Assembly (NCBI GenBank): GCA_036756425.1
Contig: DAIOLC010000001.1
Location: 1-64,000, forward strand
DNA: 64,000 bases
From: UBA6115 sp012514225
GTDB lineage: Bacteria; Bacillota; Clostridia; Christensenellales; Aristaeellaceae
Reading direction: 5' to 3'
The position numbers and the translations under genes are program-made. This document shows, in pieces, positions 36,100-45,317 of this stretch. Numbering within the stretch: position 1 is the stretch's first letter; every line of letters starts with the position of its first letter. The notes below the pieces were generated by a model. That model had not been told where the DNA came from. It saw only the letters and a program-made list of their open reading frames with translations, and did not search any database.

Positions 36100-38499
36100 C
36101 TATTCCTCTCCGTTCTCCCTGTTCTCCTGGGCTTCCAGCTCTTCCCGGGCCTTGCGCATTGCCAGCTCCAGCGTGGTTTCCTGGCGCTCGGTTTCGGCGG
36201 CGGGGACAGCGGGCAGATAGTCGCCTCCGTCCTGATTGGCAGGGTGCTGCGCGTCGGCGTATTCGCCGGGGATGTCCGCGTGGTAGTTCATCGCGCTGTC
36301 TTCCATGGCTTCCTTGATGGACAGGCTGATGCGCTTGGCGACGGGATCCACTGCCAGCACCTTGACGTTGACCTCCTGGCCGGGGCTGATGGCGTCCTCG
36401 ATGCGCTCGACGCGGGTGTGGGACACCTGGGAAATGTGGACCAGCCCATCCACGCCGGGCTCCAGCTCGATGAAGGCGCCGAAAGGCCGGACACGGACGA
36501 TTTTACGGGTCAGGACGGTGCCGACCGGGTACTTCTCTTCCACGTTGTCCCAGGGGCGTGCCTGCAGCTGCTTGTACCCGAGCGCGATGCGCTCCCGTTC
36601 CCGGTCCAGGGACAGGATTTTGACCTCGACCTCCTCGTTCGCGTGCAGGACGTCGCTGGGGGAGACGGTCCGGTTCCAGCTCAGGTCGGAGACGTGAATC
36701 AGCCCGTCCACGCCGCCCAGGTCGACGAAGGCGCCGAAGTTTGTGAAGCGGCGCACGATGCCCTTGACGACGGCGCCTTCCTCCAGCTTGCTCCAGACCG
36801 CGTCCTTGACGGCCTCGTTCTCGATTGCCAGGGCTTCCTTCCGGCTGGCGACGATGCGCTTCTTGGATTGGTCCACCTCGATGATTTTCAGCTTCATATC
36901 CTGGCCGACGAACTGCGAAATCTTTTCCACGTACCGCTGCGCGAGGTGGGAAGCGGGGATGAAGGCGCGCACGCCGTCGACGGTGGCCAACAGGCCGCCC
37001 TTGACCGCTTCCTTGCCCACGCCGTCCACCAGCTCGCCCTGGTGGTACTTTTCCATCAGGTCGTTCCAGACCTTGCGGTTGACGATGTTGCGCTGGGACA
37101 GGATGACGTTGCCCTCGCCGTCGTTGACCTTGACGATTTCAACCTCGATCTCGTCGCCCAGCTGGACGTCCTTGTCCACCAGTTCGTCCCGCTTGAGCAG
37201 GCCGTCGGACTTGTAGCCGATGTTGACGCAGACCTCGTCGTCGGTCAATTGGACCACCTTGCCGGTCACGGTCTGTCCGTTCCGGATGCGCGCGATGCTG
37301 GCGGCGACTTCGTCCATGAAGCTGGGCGCCTTCGCGGGCTGGGGAGCGGGCTGTTCCGCAGGGGCTGCTGCCGCCGGCTCTTCGGCATGGGGGGCCTCCA
37401 GGGCCTTCTCCGCCTCCTGCGCGAGGTGGCTGGCGCTGTCCTCGGCAGCGGCGACGGTTTCTTCCGCGGCTGCTTCCAGCCCGTCGGATACCGATTCGAC
37501 TGCTTCCTCGGCTGATTCGACGGCGTCTGCCGCCGTTTCCTCAGCGGCGTGCAAGGTTTCCTCAACCATCTCCTGCGCGCCGTCCTTCAGTTCCTGCGCC
37601 GCCTGTTCGGCGTTCTCGGGGAGAATCGGTTCCTGGGCCTGATCCTTGTGTTCCATGTCGTTCATACGGTCAACAACCTCCTTCAATGACCACGCCGGCG
37701 TTGAAGCGCCTGCGGTGATACCAATCAATTCCCGGGCGGGGTCCATGGGGTAGCGGTCCAGTTCCGCCGCGTCCTGGATCAGGTAGGTTTCCGGGCAATA
37801 CCTCCTGCAGGTCTCCGCGAGCTTCTGCGTGTTGGCGCTGTCCCGGCCTCCGACCACAATCATCCGGTCTGCCTGCCTGGCCAGCTCCTCCGCCTCCGTC
37901 TGGCGGTCGCTGGTCGCCCGGCAGATGGTGGATTCGAACGTCAGCCCTGGGAACCGCTTCCCCAACGCGGCGGTCAGCGCCTGGCTGGTCGCGGGGGAGA
38001 GGGTCGTCTGGCTGACAACCAGCGCGTTTCCGGCGCTTTCCGGCAGGGCGGCGACGTCGGCTTTGTCCTGTACGACATGCTTGTCGGCCTGGCACCATCC
38101 GACAATCCCCCGGATTTCCGGGTGGAGGGGATTCCCCAGGATGATGACCGGCGCGCCTTCGCGGGAAAAATCATGAACCAACCGGTGAACATGATGCACG
38201 AAAGGGCAAGTGCAGTCAACTGTTTTTTCCGCATGCAGCCTGCATTGCGCGATTACGTCCTGCGATACGCCGTGGCTCCGGATGACGAGCACGCCGCCGG
38301 CGGCGGCTTCGGGGCTGTCGACCGGCTCCAGACCCTGCTCGCGCAGGGAGGCGACCACCGCCGGGTTGTGAATCAATTCCCCCAGTGAAAACGCCTGCAG
38401 GCCTTCAGCCTTCGCCTGCCGGACCGCTTCGAGCGCCTGGGAAACCGCCCTGGATACCCCCATGCAGAAACCCGCGTTCGCGGCGATGCGGATGGGCAT
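36100..38499 (-). CDS. ispH-rpsA: Fused IspH (HMBPP reductase) and ribosomal protein S1
   Basis: 799 residues. Residues 1-280 are IspH, the last enzyme of the MEP isoprenoid pathway, with the three Fe-S cysteines at C12, C98 (CTCPFV) and C193 (TICRAT). Residues 285-395 are a linker made almost only of Ala, Glu, Pro and Gln. Residues 405-780 hold four S1 RNA-binding domains, for example IVRRFTNFGAFVDLGG and IVRVRPFGAFIELEPG. The same fusion is known in many Clostridia. The frame is open without interruption through the linker. It is last in the operon with cmk and plsC and is followed by a terminator. Confidence 0.95.
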   Translation of the reverse strand: MPIRIAANAGFCMGVSRAVSQALEAVRQAKAEGLQAFSLGELIHNPAVVASLREQGLEPVDSPEAAAGGVLVIRSHGVSQDVIAQCRLHAEKTVDCTCPFVHHVHRLVHDFSREGAPVIILGNPLHPEIRGIVGWCQADKHVVQDKADVAALPESAGNALVVSQTTLSPATSQALTAALGKRFPGLTFESTICRATSDRQTEAEELARQADRMIVVGGRDSANTQKLAETCRRYCPETYLIQDAAELDRYPMDPARELIGITAGASTPAWSLKEVVDRMNDMEHKDQAQEPILPENAEQAAQELKDGAQEMVEETLHAAEETAADAVESAEEAVESVSDGLEAAAEETVAAAEDSASHLAQEAEKALEAPHAEEPAAAAPAEQPAPQPAKAPSFMDEVAASIARIRNGQTVTGKVVQLTDDEVCVNIGYKSDGLLKRDELVDKDVQLGDEIEVEIVKVNDGEGNVILSQRNIVNRKVWNDLMEKYHQGELVDGVGKEAVKGGLLATVDGVRAFIPASHLAQRYVEKISQFVGQDMKLKIIEVDQSKKRIVASRKEALAIENEAVKDAVWSKLEEGAVVKGIVRRFTNFGAFVDLGGVDGLIHVSDLSWNRTVSPSDVLHANEEVEVKILSLDRERERIALGYKQLQARPWDNVEEKYPVGTVLTRKIVRVRPFGAFIELEPGVDGLVHISQVSHTRVERIEDAISPGQEVNVKVLAVDPVAKRISLSIKEAMEDSAMNYHADIPGEYADAQHPANQDGGDYLPAVPAAETERQETTLELAMRKAREELEAQENRENGEE

Positions 38500-38546
38500 T
38501 CAGGCAATTCCCCTCATCAGAAATGTACACGCGCATTCGCGGAAAC

Positions 38547-39188
38547 TCATATGGCTATTGTATCGGATTTGTATTTGTTTTGCAAATCCAGGTACAGCGC
38601 CTTGATGCGCTGGCTCAGCGCGTCCGTGACGGCTTTGTCAGCGGTGCCGGCGGCCAGGTCGGAATAATCCAGGGGCGGGGCGACGAACATGCGGGTTCTG
38701 CGGAAGGGCCGCGGCCGGCTGATGATGTAGACCGGAAGCAGGGGGACGCGGTGGCGCAGCGCCAGCAGGCTGACGCCCGATTCCATGGTTTCCATGGGCA
38801 CGCCGTGGCGCCGCCCCCCTTCCGGGAAAATACCCAGCACGTGTCCCTGCCGCAGCGCTTCCCCCGCGGCGCGCATGGCGGCCAGGTCGCTTGCGTGCCG
38901 GGACACGGATATCATATGCAGGTGCTCCACAATCCATTTCAGCGTCTTTGAGGAGGTCAGCTCGCGCTTCCCGATGAAACGGATTTCATACTTCTTCAGC
39001 TTGACCGCCAGCAGCAGCGGGTCCATCATGCTTTGATGGTTGGCCATCAGGATATAGGGTGCGTCGAGGGAAAACCCTTCCGGGTTGAGCAGCTTGCAGG
39101 GGTAGACAAGCGCGGAAAAAACGACCAGCAGCCTCCTCGCCAGTTGGTAGAACCAGGTTTTCCTTCCCGGCGTGCGCTCAGATGCCAT
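38547..39188 (-). CDS. plsC: 1-acyl-glycerol-3-phosphate acyltransferase (PlsC family)
   Basis: 213 residues from ATG 39188. Motif I NHQSMMD gives the catalytic H51-x4-D56; motif III FPEGGRR and motif IV LLPVYI follow. An N-terminal hydrophobic helix (about 15-32) holds it to the membrane. It adds the second acyl chain to make phosphatidic acid. It overlaps the end of cmk by 11 bases. The cmk-plsC-ispH/rpsA order is common in Clostridia. Confidence 0.9.
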   Translation of the reverse strand: MASERTPGRKTWFYQLARRLLVVFSALVYPCKLLNPEGFSLDAPYILMANHQSMMDPLLLAVKLKKYEIRFIGKRELTSSKTLKWIVEHLHMISVSRHASDLAAMRAAGEALRQGHVLGIFPEGGRRHGVPMETMESGVSLLALRHRVPLLPVYIISRPRPFRRTRMFVAPPLDYSDLAAGTADKAVTDALSQRIKALYLDLQNKYKSDTIAI

Positions 39189-39873
39189 GCTTGCTTTCCA
39201 CAATTTCGAGCATCTTTTGTAGGGACTCGTCGAAATCAAGTCCCGACGTATCCAGGATGACCGCGTCCCCGGCCGGGCGCAGCGGGTCGCATTCGCGGCT
39301 CTGGTCCTGGCGGTCCCGTTTTACGAGGTCTTCAAGGATGGTTCCGTAGTCAGCGTCCTTCCCGGCGGCCAGCAGCTGCGCGTGCCGCCGGCGCGCGCGC
39401 GCTTCCGGCGTGGCGGTCAGGAAAATCTTGACTTTCGCGTCCGGGAGGACGACAGTGCCGATGTCCCGTCCGTCGATAATCAGGCTCTGGCTTTTGGCAA
39501 TTTCCTGCTGGGCGCGGACCAGCTCGCGCCGCACGGAAGGGAAGCGCGAAACGGCGGAGGCCGCGGCGCCCACCGCCTCCTCGCGCAGGCGGGACGTGAC
39601 GTCCAGGCCGTTGAGCCAGGTTTTTTGCTTTCCACCCTCAAAGGAGACGCCGATTTTCGCCGCGCCGCTCCCCATCAATGCGTCCAGGGCAGGCCCGTCG
39701 TCTGAAGAGATGCCGTTGTCCAGCGCGTACAGGCCCACGGCCCGGTACATCGCCCCCGTATCCAGGTGGAGGATGCCCAGACGCGCGGCCAGCGCGTCGC
39801 ACAGGGTGGATTTTCCGGCGCCGACCGGCCCGTCCACCGCGATGGAAATGATGGGATGGGACGCCTTTGCCAT
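39178..39873 (-). CDS. cmk: Cytidylate kinase
   Basis: 231 residues. P-loop GPVGAGKST (about 15-23), LDTGAMYRA, DGRDIGTVV and the ATPEARARRR lid region are all present. It phosphorylates CMP and dCMP. It starts 3 bases after the stop of the large cell-wall-binding protein gene and overlaps plsC, so it sits mid-operon. Confidence 0.95.
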   Translation of the reverse strand: MAKASHPIISIAVDGPVGAGKSTLCDALAARLGILHLDTGAMYRAVGLYALDNGISSDDGPALDALMGSGAAKIGVSFEGGKQKTWLNGLDVTSRLREEAVGAAASAVSRFPSVRRELVRAQQEIAKSQSLIIDGRDIGTVVLPDAKVKIFLTATPEARARRRHAQLLAAGKDADYGTILEDLVKRDRQDQSRECDPLRPAGDAVILDTSGLDFDESLQKMLEIVESKHGI

Positions 39874-39876
39874 ACC

Positions 39877-42753
39877 TCAGCGCGCCATGTTCTGCGTCAG
39901 GTCCCATCCGGCCAGGATGGCGTTCTGGTGGGACACCGCGTACGGCCCCGTCTGCGCGGCTTCATCCATTTCGCGCGGGAAGTGGACGCACAGGTGGCCG
40001 GTCAGGTCGTTTCCGGAAACGTAGTCCGCCTCATGCCCATGGCTGTGCGTGGACGCCATGTAGACGCGGCCGTCGCTGAAGATGACCCAGACCGGGCGGG
40101 GCGTCCAGTTGTTGACGCCCAGCACGCTGTTCATCGTCGCCGTGTCTTCCTTGGTCGGAAGGTCCCCGTCGGCGTGTTTCCCGAGGCTGTAGAAGCGGAA
40201 GTTGTAGTGCCTGCCCGAGATGAAGTCGTAAATCACGACGTTGCGGAGGCGCTGGGCAATCGGCCGGATTTCCGTGTACCAGTTTGCGTAGCGCACCTCG
40301 CTGGCGCGGGGGGCTGAGAAGGCAGCCGGGGGAGGCGGGGTCGTCGGCGCGGGCGGCAGGACGACGCCGCTGTCGGCGATGGCGGCGGCGGAGTTGAGCT
40401 TGGCGAGCGTCAGCTGCCCCGCCACACCGTCCGCTTCCAGCCGGTTCTTTTCCTGGAAGGCCTGCAGCGCCAGGAAGGTGCGCGGCCCGAACATGCCGTC
40501 CGCGCTGCCGGTCAGATAGTTCAGCGCAATCAGGCGCTGCTGCATGGCGGTGACGGCGCTGCCGCTGTCGCCGATTTTCAGGGCGGTTTGCTGTTCCGGA
40601 GGAGGCGCCGTCGCGGTAGCCGCGGGCGTATTGGCTTTGGCGTTCGCGCTGTAGACCAGGCCGAGCGTCTGGCTTCCCGCGACGCCGTCGGCCGTCAGGC
40701 TGTTGTTGCGCTGGAAGGCGGAAACGGCGGCGGCGGTCTGCGTCCCAAAGATTCCGTCCGCGGTGCCGGTCAGGTAATTAAGGGTGACCAGCCGGGTCTG
40801 GAGCGCCCTGACCGTATCGCCCGAGGAGCCCAGGCGCAGCACGCCGGCCGTGCCCTGGGGCGACGGCGTCGTTTCGCTTTGCTGCGCGTCCGCGCGCAGG
40901 GCGTAGGCGGCATACAGGGTTTGCTGTGTCGCCAGGTCGGCGACGCCGGTGACGGTCAGGCTGTTGACACGCTGGAACTGGCGGACCGCGGCGATATCGT
41001 CGCTGTTGTACAGGCCGTCAGGGGTCACGCTGTAATACCCCAGCTCGACCAGCCTGGCCTGCAGGTTGGTCACCGCCAGCCCGCGTGTGCCGGAACGGAT
41101 GACGATGACGTTCTGGGCGGTCAGCGGCGTGGGCTGCGCGCTGTCCGGCGCGGGGGTGGCCTGCGGCGCGGTGTTGGTTTTCAGCGCCAGCATCGTAAAG
41201 CTGTCGACCTTGCCCGTTTCCCGGATGCTGTGCGCTTTCTGGAAGGCGCGGACGGCCGTGGCGGTCGCGCGGGTGAACTCGTAGCCCGGCGTGCCGTCGA
41301 AATGCCCGGCCGCCTGCAGCATCTGGTGCAACTCGAGAATCGCGTCGCCGTAGTCGCCCAGCGACAGGGTGAGGCCTTCGACGGGGGGCAGGGTTTTCAC
41401 GCTGGCCAGGCGGTTGCGGCTGTTGCGCACGCGCCGTTCATACAGCAGCTGCTGCAGCTCGGGCAGCGCGCTGCCCGTTTCCCGCAGCCCGTTCTGTTTC
41501 TGGAAGGCCTTGACCGCGGCCGTCGTTCCGGCGCCGTACTTCCCGTCCACGCTGCCGTTGTAGAAGCCCAGTTCCGAAAGCGCCATCTGCAGGGCGCGCA
41601 CCTTCCTGCCCTCGGAGCCGGCGGTCAGGGTTTCGTACCTGACCCGGGCGTCCGTGTTGACGGCCAGTGAGCGGCCGCTTAAGTACTGCTCCGGAATGTT
41701 GATATAGTCCTTCAGCGCGTAGCCGGTGTAGTTGCGGTAGGTGACTTTCAGCCACTTCTCCCCGTCTTCCAGCACCGTCAGCGTGGCGCCCTGGGGAATG
41801 GTAATCATCCGCATGGCGGATACGGAGGCGCGCTTGCGCAGGTTGACGGAGGCCGCGGCGGTGGTTTGGTAGGGATAGGTTGCCGCCGGCTGCTCTGTGG
41901 GAGTGGCGGCAGGGGGCGGGGTGGCGGGGGCCGCCGTCTGCGCTGGCGTTTGGCTGGCAGGGACAGCCCGGCTGAGGGCGGCAAGCGTGTTCTCGCCGGC
42001 GACGCCGTCCACGCCCAGCCGGTTGTCTCGCTGGAATGCACGGACGGCGGTCTCCGTGCCGCTCCCATACTCCCCGTCGGCCGTGCCGCTGAAATATCCC
42101 AGGTCCTTCAGCTTCTGCTGCAACTGGGTAACCGCGTCGCCGCGGTCCCCCGGGCGCATGGCGACGCCCGGGATGGGGGGCAGGGTTTTGACGTCCGTCT
42201 TCACGCCCCTGGCGTTTTTCGGCGTCCCTTCGAACAGCAGTTCCTGCGTGGCCTCGTTCGCGGTGCCCGTCACGCTCAGGCCGTTCGCCTGCTGAAAGCT
42301 GCGCACAGCCAGTTCCGTGCCGCTGCCGAACTTGCTGTCGATCGCCTTCGAATAAAAACCAAGCTCCCGCAGGGCTTCCTGCAGGGCTTTGACCTGGACG
42401 CCTTCGGAGCCGGAAACCAGGTGCAGGAAACGGCCCGGCTGCGGGGCGGCGTCCCCGGCGGGCGCTTGCGGCGTTTCGCTCCCGGTTGCGATAAAGGAGG
42501 AGACGACGTAGCCGCGCTTCCCCTCATAGTCGACGATGGCGTAATTCCCGTCCGTGCCGGTGACCAGCACGGCGTCGCCCTTTCGGATGACGGCCAGGAC
42601 GTCCGCGGAGGAGGAGGGCCTTTCCCTCAGCCGGACCGCGTCCGTCGCGTAAGCGGTATAGGGAAAGGTAACGGCGCCGGCAGCCGCCAGTTGCAGGAAA
42701 ATCGCCGCCGCCGCCAACAGGCAGCCCAGGCGCCGGATTCTTGTCATGTTCAT
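39877..42753 (-). CDS. Secreted protein with SH3 and seven peptidoglycan-binding domains
   Basis: 958 residues. Signal peptide (to about residue 26), bacterial SH3 domain (about 38-88), two PG_binding_1 repeats (about 112-175 and 198-260), a second SH3 domain (about 302-352), then five more PG_binding_1 repeats (about 375-440, 463-525, 552-615, 639-700, 723-787). Each repeat shows the G-x-AV-x-LQ-x-L / DG-x-G-x-T-x-AV-x-FQ pattern. Pro/Ala linkers join them. The last 135 residues form a domain I do not recognise, with HSHGH and HLCVHFPR motifs, possibly catalytic. ATG 42753 has GGAGG five bases ahead; a consensus promoter precedes it. First gene of the cmk-plsC-ispH/rpsA operon. Confidence 0.85.
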   Translation of the reverse strand: MNMTRIRRLGCLLAAAAIFLQLAAAGAVTFPYTAYATDAVRLRERPSSSADVLAVIRKGDAVLVTGTDGNYAIVDYEGKRGYVVSSFIATGSETPQAPAGDAAPQPGRFLHLVSGSEGVQVKALQEALRELGFYSKAIDSKFGSGTELAVRSFQQANGLSVTGTANEATQELLFEGTPKNARGVKTDVKTLPPIPGVAMRPGDRGDAVTQLQQKLKDLGYFSGTADGEYGSGTETAVRAFQRDNRLGVDGVAGENTLAALSRAVPASQTPAQTAAPATPPPAATPTEQPAATYPYQTTAAASVNLRKRASVSAMRMITIPQGATLTVLEDGEKWLKVTYRNYTGYALKDYINIPEQYLSGRSLAVNTDARVRYETLTAGSEGRKVRALQMALSELGFYNGSVDGKYGAGTTAAVKAFQKQNGLRETGSALPELQQLLYERRVRNSRNRLASVKTLPPVEGLTLSLGDYGDAILELHQMLQAAGHFDGTPGYEFTRATATAVRAFQKAHSIRETGKVDSFTMLALKTNTAPQATPAPDSAQPTPLTAQNVIVIRSGTRGLAVTNLQARLVELGYYSVTPDGLYNSDDIAAVRQFQRVNSLTVTGVADLATQQTLYAAYALRADAQQSETTPSPQGTAGVLRLGSSGDTVRALQTRLVTLNYLTGTADGIFGTQTAAAVSAFQRNNSLTADGVAGSQTLGLVYSANAKANTPAATATAPPPEQQTALKIGDSGSAVTAMQQRLIALNYLTGSADGMFGPRTFLALQAFQEKNRLEADGVAGQLTLAKLNSAAAIADSGVVLPPAPTTPPPPAAFSAPRASEVRYANWYTEIRPIAQRLRNVVIYDFISGRHYNFRFYSLGKHADGDLPTKEDTATMNSVLGVNNWTPRPVWVIFSDGRVYMASTHSHGHEADYVSGNDLTGHLCVHFPREMDEAAQTGPYAVSHQNAILAGWDLTQNMAR

Positions 42754-42786
42754 GCTGGCCTCCGTCAAATGCCGATTATTAAGGCA

Positions 42787-42815
42787 ATCCTAATGCAGGC
42801 GCCTGAAATTGTCAA
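42787..42815 (-). promoter_or_regulatory. Promoter of the cell-wall protein-cmk-plsC-ispH/rpsA operon
   Basis: Minus-strand TTGACA (42810-42815), 17-base spacer, TAGGAT (42787-42792), in an AT-rich gap. The start of the gene lies about 35 bases downstream of the -10. Confidence 0.82.
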
Positions 42816-42860
42816 GAAATTATTACAATTTGATGTCCTGTTTTTTGCGAAAGGCGTGCC

Positions 42861-44633
42861 TCAGATGTCCAGCGCGTCACGGGTGACCCGCAGGAAGTAG
42901 GGCGCGTCGTCCAGCGGCTGCCCGAAGGCGTCCAGCCCATTTTTCGCGAAGCGGTGGATGACGAGGGTGTCCTCACCTTCGCTGCTCAGTTCCAGGAACC
43001 CGCGGCGCAGCACGGGGCGGCTGTGCCGCAGGCGGAAGGCCTTTCGGAAGATGTCCATCGTTCTGGGGTCTTCCCGTCCCCAGGGGAAGGTTCCCCGGCA
43101 GAAGGGGTCGGAGGCGCCTTCCATCCCGGCTTCGTCCCCGTAGTACAGGCTGGGCATGCCGGGCAGGGCCACGATGATGGCCAGCATCTGCTCCATCCTG
43201 CCGATGGCCGCCTGGCGGAGGCGGGCATCCATCAGAAGCCCCCTGCGCTGCAGGGTGGGCAGGTGCTGGTAATCCTTTTTGGCCAGCATATTCAGGATGC
43301 GCGCGCGGTCATGGCTGCCCATCAGGTTCATCAGCGAATAAAAGAAGGGGGCGGGGTAGTTTTCCTGCAGCGATCGGATTTGCCGCACCACCTGCGAAGC
43401 GGGTATCTCGCGGGTGAGGAAGCGGATCAGCGCTTCCCGCAGGGGATAGTTCATCACGCTGTCCACCGTGTCGCCCAGCACGTAGCTGCGCATGACCCCG
43501 TAGGCGATCTTGTTGCTCGCGTCCTCCCACACCTCGCCCATCAGGACCGCTTCGCCGTTCTCCGCGCGCACGGATTTCCTCAGGTCGCGCAGGAAGCCGA
43601 CGGGCAGCTCGTCCGCCACGTCCAGGCGCCATCCGCAGGTCCCTTCGGCGACCCAGCGCCGGGCGACGCCGTTTTCGCCCAGCATGAATTCCCGGAAACC
43701 CTCGTCTTCCTTGTTGATTTCGGGCAGCGTCGGGATGCCCCACCAGCTGGCGTAATCGTCCGGGAACTGGCGGAAGGTGTACCAGGAGGCGTAAGGCGAT
43801 TCCTTGCTCTGGTACGCGCCCAGGGAGGGGTAATGCCCGTAGCGGTTGAAATACAGGCTGTCCTCGCCCGTATGGCTGAACACGCCGTCGAGCATCACCC
43901 GGATGCCTGCCTGCTTCGCTTCCGCGCACAGCGCCTTCAGGTCCTGCCCGTCGCCCAGCAGGGGGTCGATGCTTAAATAATCCCCGGTATCGTAGCGGTG
44001 GTTGCTCCGGGCCTGGAAGACGGGGTTGAGGTAAAGGACGGTGACGCCCAGTTCCTTGAGGTAGGGCAGCTTGGCGCGGACGCCGTCCAGGTCGCCTCCG
44101 AAGAAATCCAGCGCCCAGTTGTCTCCGCTGCGGGGGTCAGACAGAACGAGCGGCTCCTCGTCCCAGTTCTCGTGCAGGATGCGGTCGTCCCGGTCCTTCT
44201 GCGGCAGCCTGCTGCGGTGGAAGCGGTCGGGGAAAATCTGGTACATGACGCCCTCCCGCAGGTAGGCTGGAGGGGAAAAGTCAGGGTCGTATACGGTAAT
44301 CTGATAGGCGGGCGGCGGGTCCTGGTATACGGCGCCGACGCCGCCCATCTTGTCCTTGGCGTTGCCGTAATACAGCCGGTGGCCCCGGCTGTCCTCCGCG
44401 AGGAAGTCGTACCAGACCAGGCAGGGATGTTCCGGCGCCCGGATGGTCGCCTCATACTCGCCAATCCCCAGATGCTTCATGGGAATCAGGGTTTCCCCGC
44501 CGTTCCAGTACCGCAGGTCGACCCGGGATACGGCGCCCTTGACGTACAGGCGCAGGCGAACCTCACTTCCCGGCGTGACGGCGCCCATTGGCGTCCGGCA
44601 GTCCTCCCGCCGGGAGTCGTGAAACATTTCCAT
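42861..44633 (-). CDS. Glycoside hydrolase family 13 (alpha-amylase/neopullulanase-like)
   Basis: 590 residues, no signal peptide, so cytoplasmic. N-terminal beta domain (about 20-115) as in neopullulanase/cyclomaltodextrinase. TIM barrel with the four GH13 regions: DGVFSHTG, GWRLDVADE (nucleophile Asp), GEVWE (acid/base Glu) and LMGSHDRARI (third Asp). It would hydrolyse alpha-1,4/1,6 glucan or maltodextrin inside the cell. The part after the barrel is short, so beta domain C seems reduced. The GGAGGA ribosome site is 12 bases before the ATG, separated by a run of T, which is long. Confidence 0.88.
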   Translation of the reverse strand: MEMFHDSRREDCRTPMGAVTPGSEVRLRLYVKGAVSRVDLRYWNGGETLIPMKHLGIGEYEATIRAPEHPCLVWYDFLAEDSRGHRLYYGNAKDKMGGVGAVYQDPPPAYQITVYDPDFSPPAYLREGVMYQIFPDRFHRSRLPQKDRDDRILHENWDEEPLVLSDPRSGDNWALDFFGGDLDGVRAKLPYLKELGVTVLYLNPVFQARSNHRYDTGDYLSIDPLLGDGQDLKALCAEAKQAGIRVMLDGVFSHTGEDSLYFNRYGHYPSLGAYQSKESPYASWYTFRQFPDDYASWWGIPTLPEINKEDEGFREFMLGENGVARRWVAEGTCGWRLDVADELPVGFLRDLRKSVRAENGEAVLMGEVWEDASNKIAYGVMRSYVLGDTVDSVMNYPLREALIRFLTREIPASQVVRQIRSLQENYPAPFFYSLMNLMGSHDRARILNMLAKKDYQHLPTLQRRGLLMDARLRQAAIGRMEQMLAIIVALPGMPSLYYGDEAGMEGASDPFCRGTFPWGREDPRTMDIFRKAFRLRHSRPVLRRGFLELSSEGEDTLVIHRFAKNGLDAFGQPLDDAPYFLRVTRDALDI

Positions 44634-44678
44634 AAAAAAAGCGGTTCCTCCGGTCAGTATTAAGAAGCCCGGAATTTC

Positions 44679-45317
44679 TCAGGGTTTGACGTCTATCTGC
44701 GGGTGCGCGCACAGGGAGAGCAGCCCGCAATACAGGCAATCGGGCTTGCGCGCCTTGCAGACGCGCCTGCCATGGAAGATGAGCCAGTGGTGGGCCTTGT
44801 TCCACAGCGCTTGGGGGATGTTTTCCATCAGCTGCTGTTCGGTCTTCTCCACCGTCGCGGCCTCGGCCAGCCCCAGGCGGTTGGACACCCGGAACACGTG
44901 CGTATCCACCGCCATCGCGGGCACGCCAAAGGCGTTGGCCAATACGACGTTGGCCGTTTTCCTGCCGACGCCCTTCAGGCTTGTCAAACCTTCCAGGGTT
45001 CCCGGCACCTGCCCGCCGAAGCGCTTCATGATGTCGCGCGCGGCCAGGACGATGTTGGTCGCCTTGGACACAAAGCCGCAGGAGCGCACGTAGGGGAGCA
45101 GCGTTTCCGGCGTCGCCGCGGCCATCGTCTCCACCGTCGGGAAGTCCCGGAACACGGCTGGCGTCACCTTGTTGACCTGCACGTCCGTGGACTGGGCGGA
45201 GAGCATGGTGGCCACCAGCGTTTCGTAAGGGTTGGAAAAGTGCAGTTCCGGACGGGCGTCCGGGTACATCTCTTCCAGCCGCCGGAGAATCGCCGAAATG
45301 TTTCGCTTCTTCGTCAT
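44679..45317 (-). CDS. nth: Endonuclease III
   Basis: 212 residues. Helix-hairpin-helix LTSLKGVGRKTANVV with the catalytic Lys, catalytic Asp in VDTHVFR, and the C-terminal 4Fe-4S loop C-x6-C-x2-C-x5-C (VCKARKPDCLYCGLLSLC). It removes oxidised pyrimidines. The ATG at 45317 overlaps the FolT stop by 4 bases (ATGA). Confidence 0.95.
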   Translation of the reverse strand: MTKKRNISAILRRLEEMYPDARPELHFSNPYETLVATMLSAQSTDVQVNKVTPAVFRDFPTVETMAAATPETLLPYVRSCGFVSKATNIVLAARDIMKRFGGQVPGTLEGLTSLKGVGRKTANVVLANAFGVPAMAVDTHVFRVSNRLGLAEAATVEKTEQQLMENIPQALWNKAHHWLIFHGRRVCKARKPDCLYCGLLSLCAHPQIDVKP

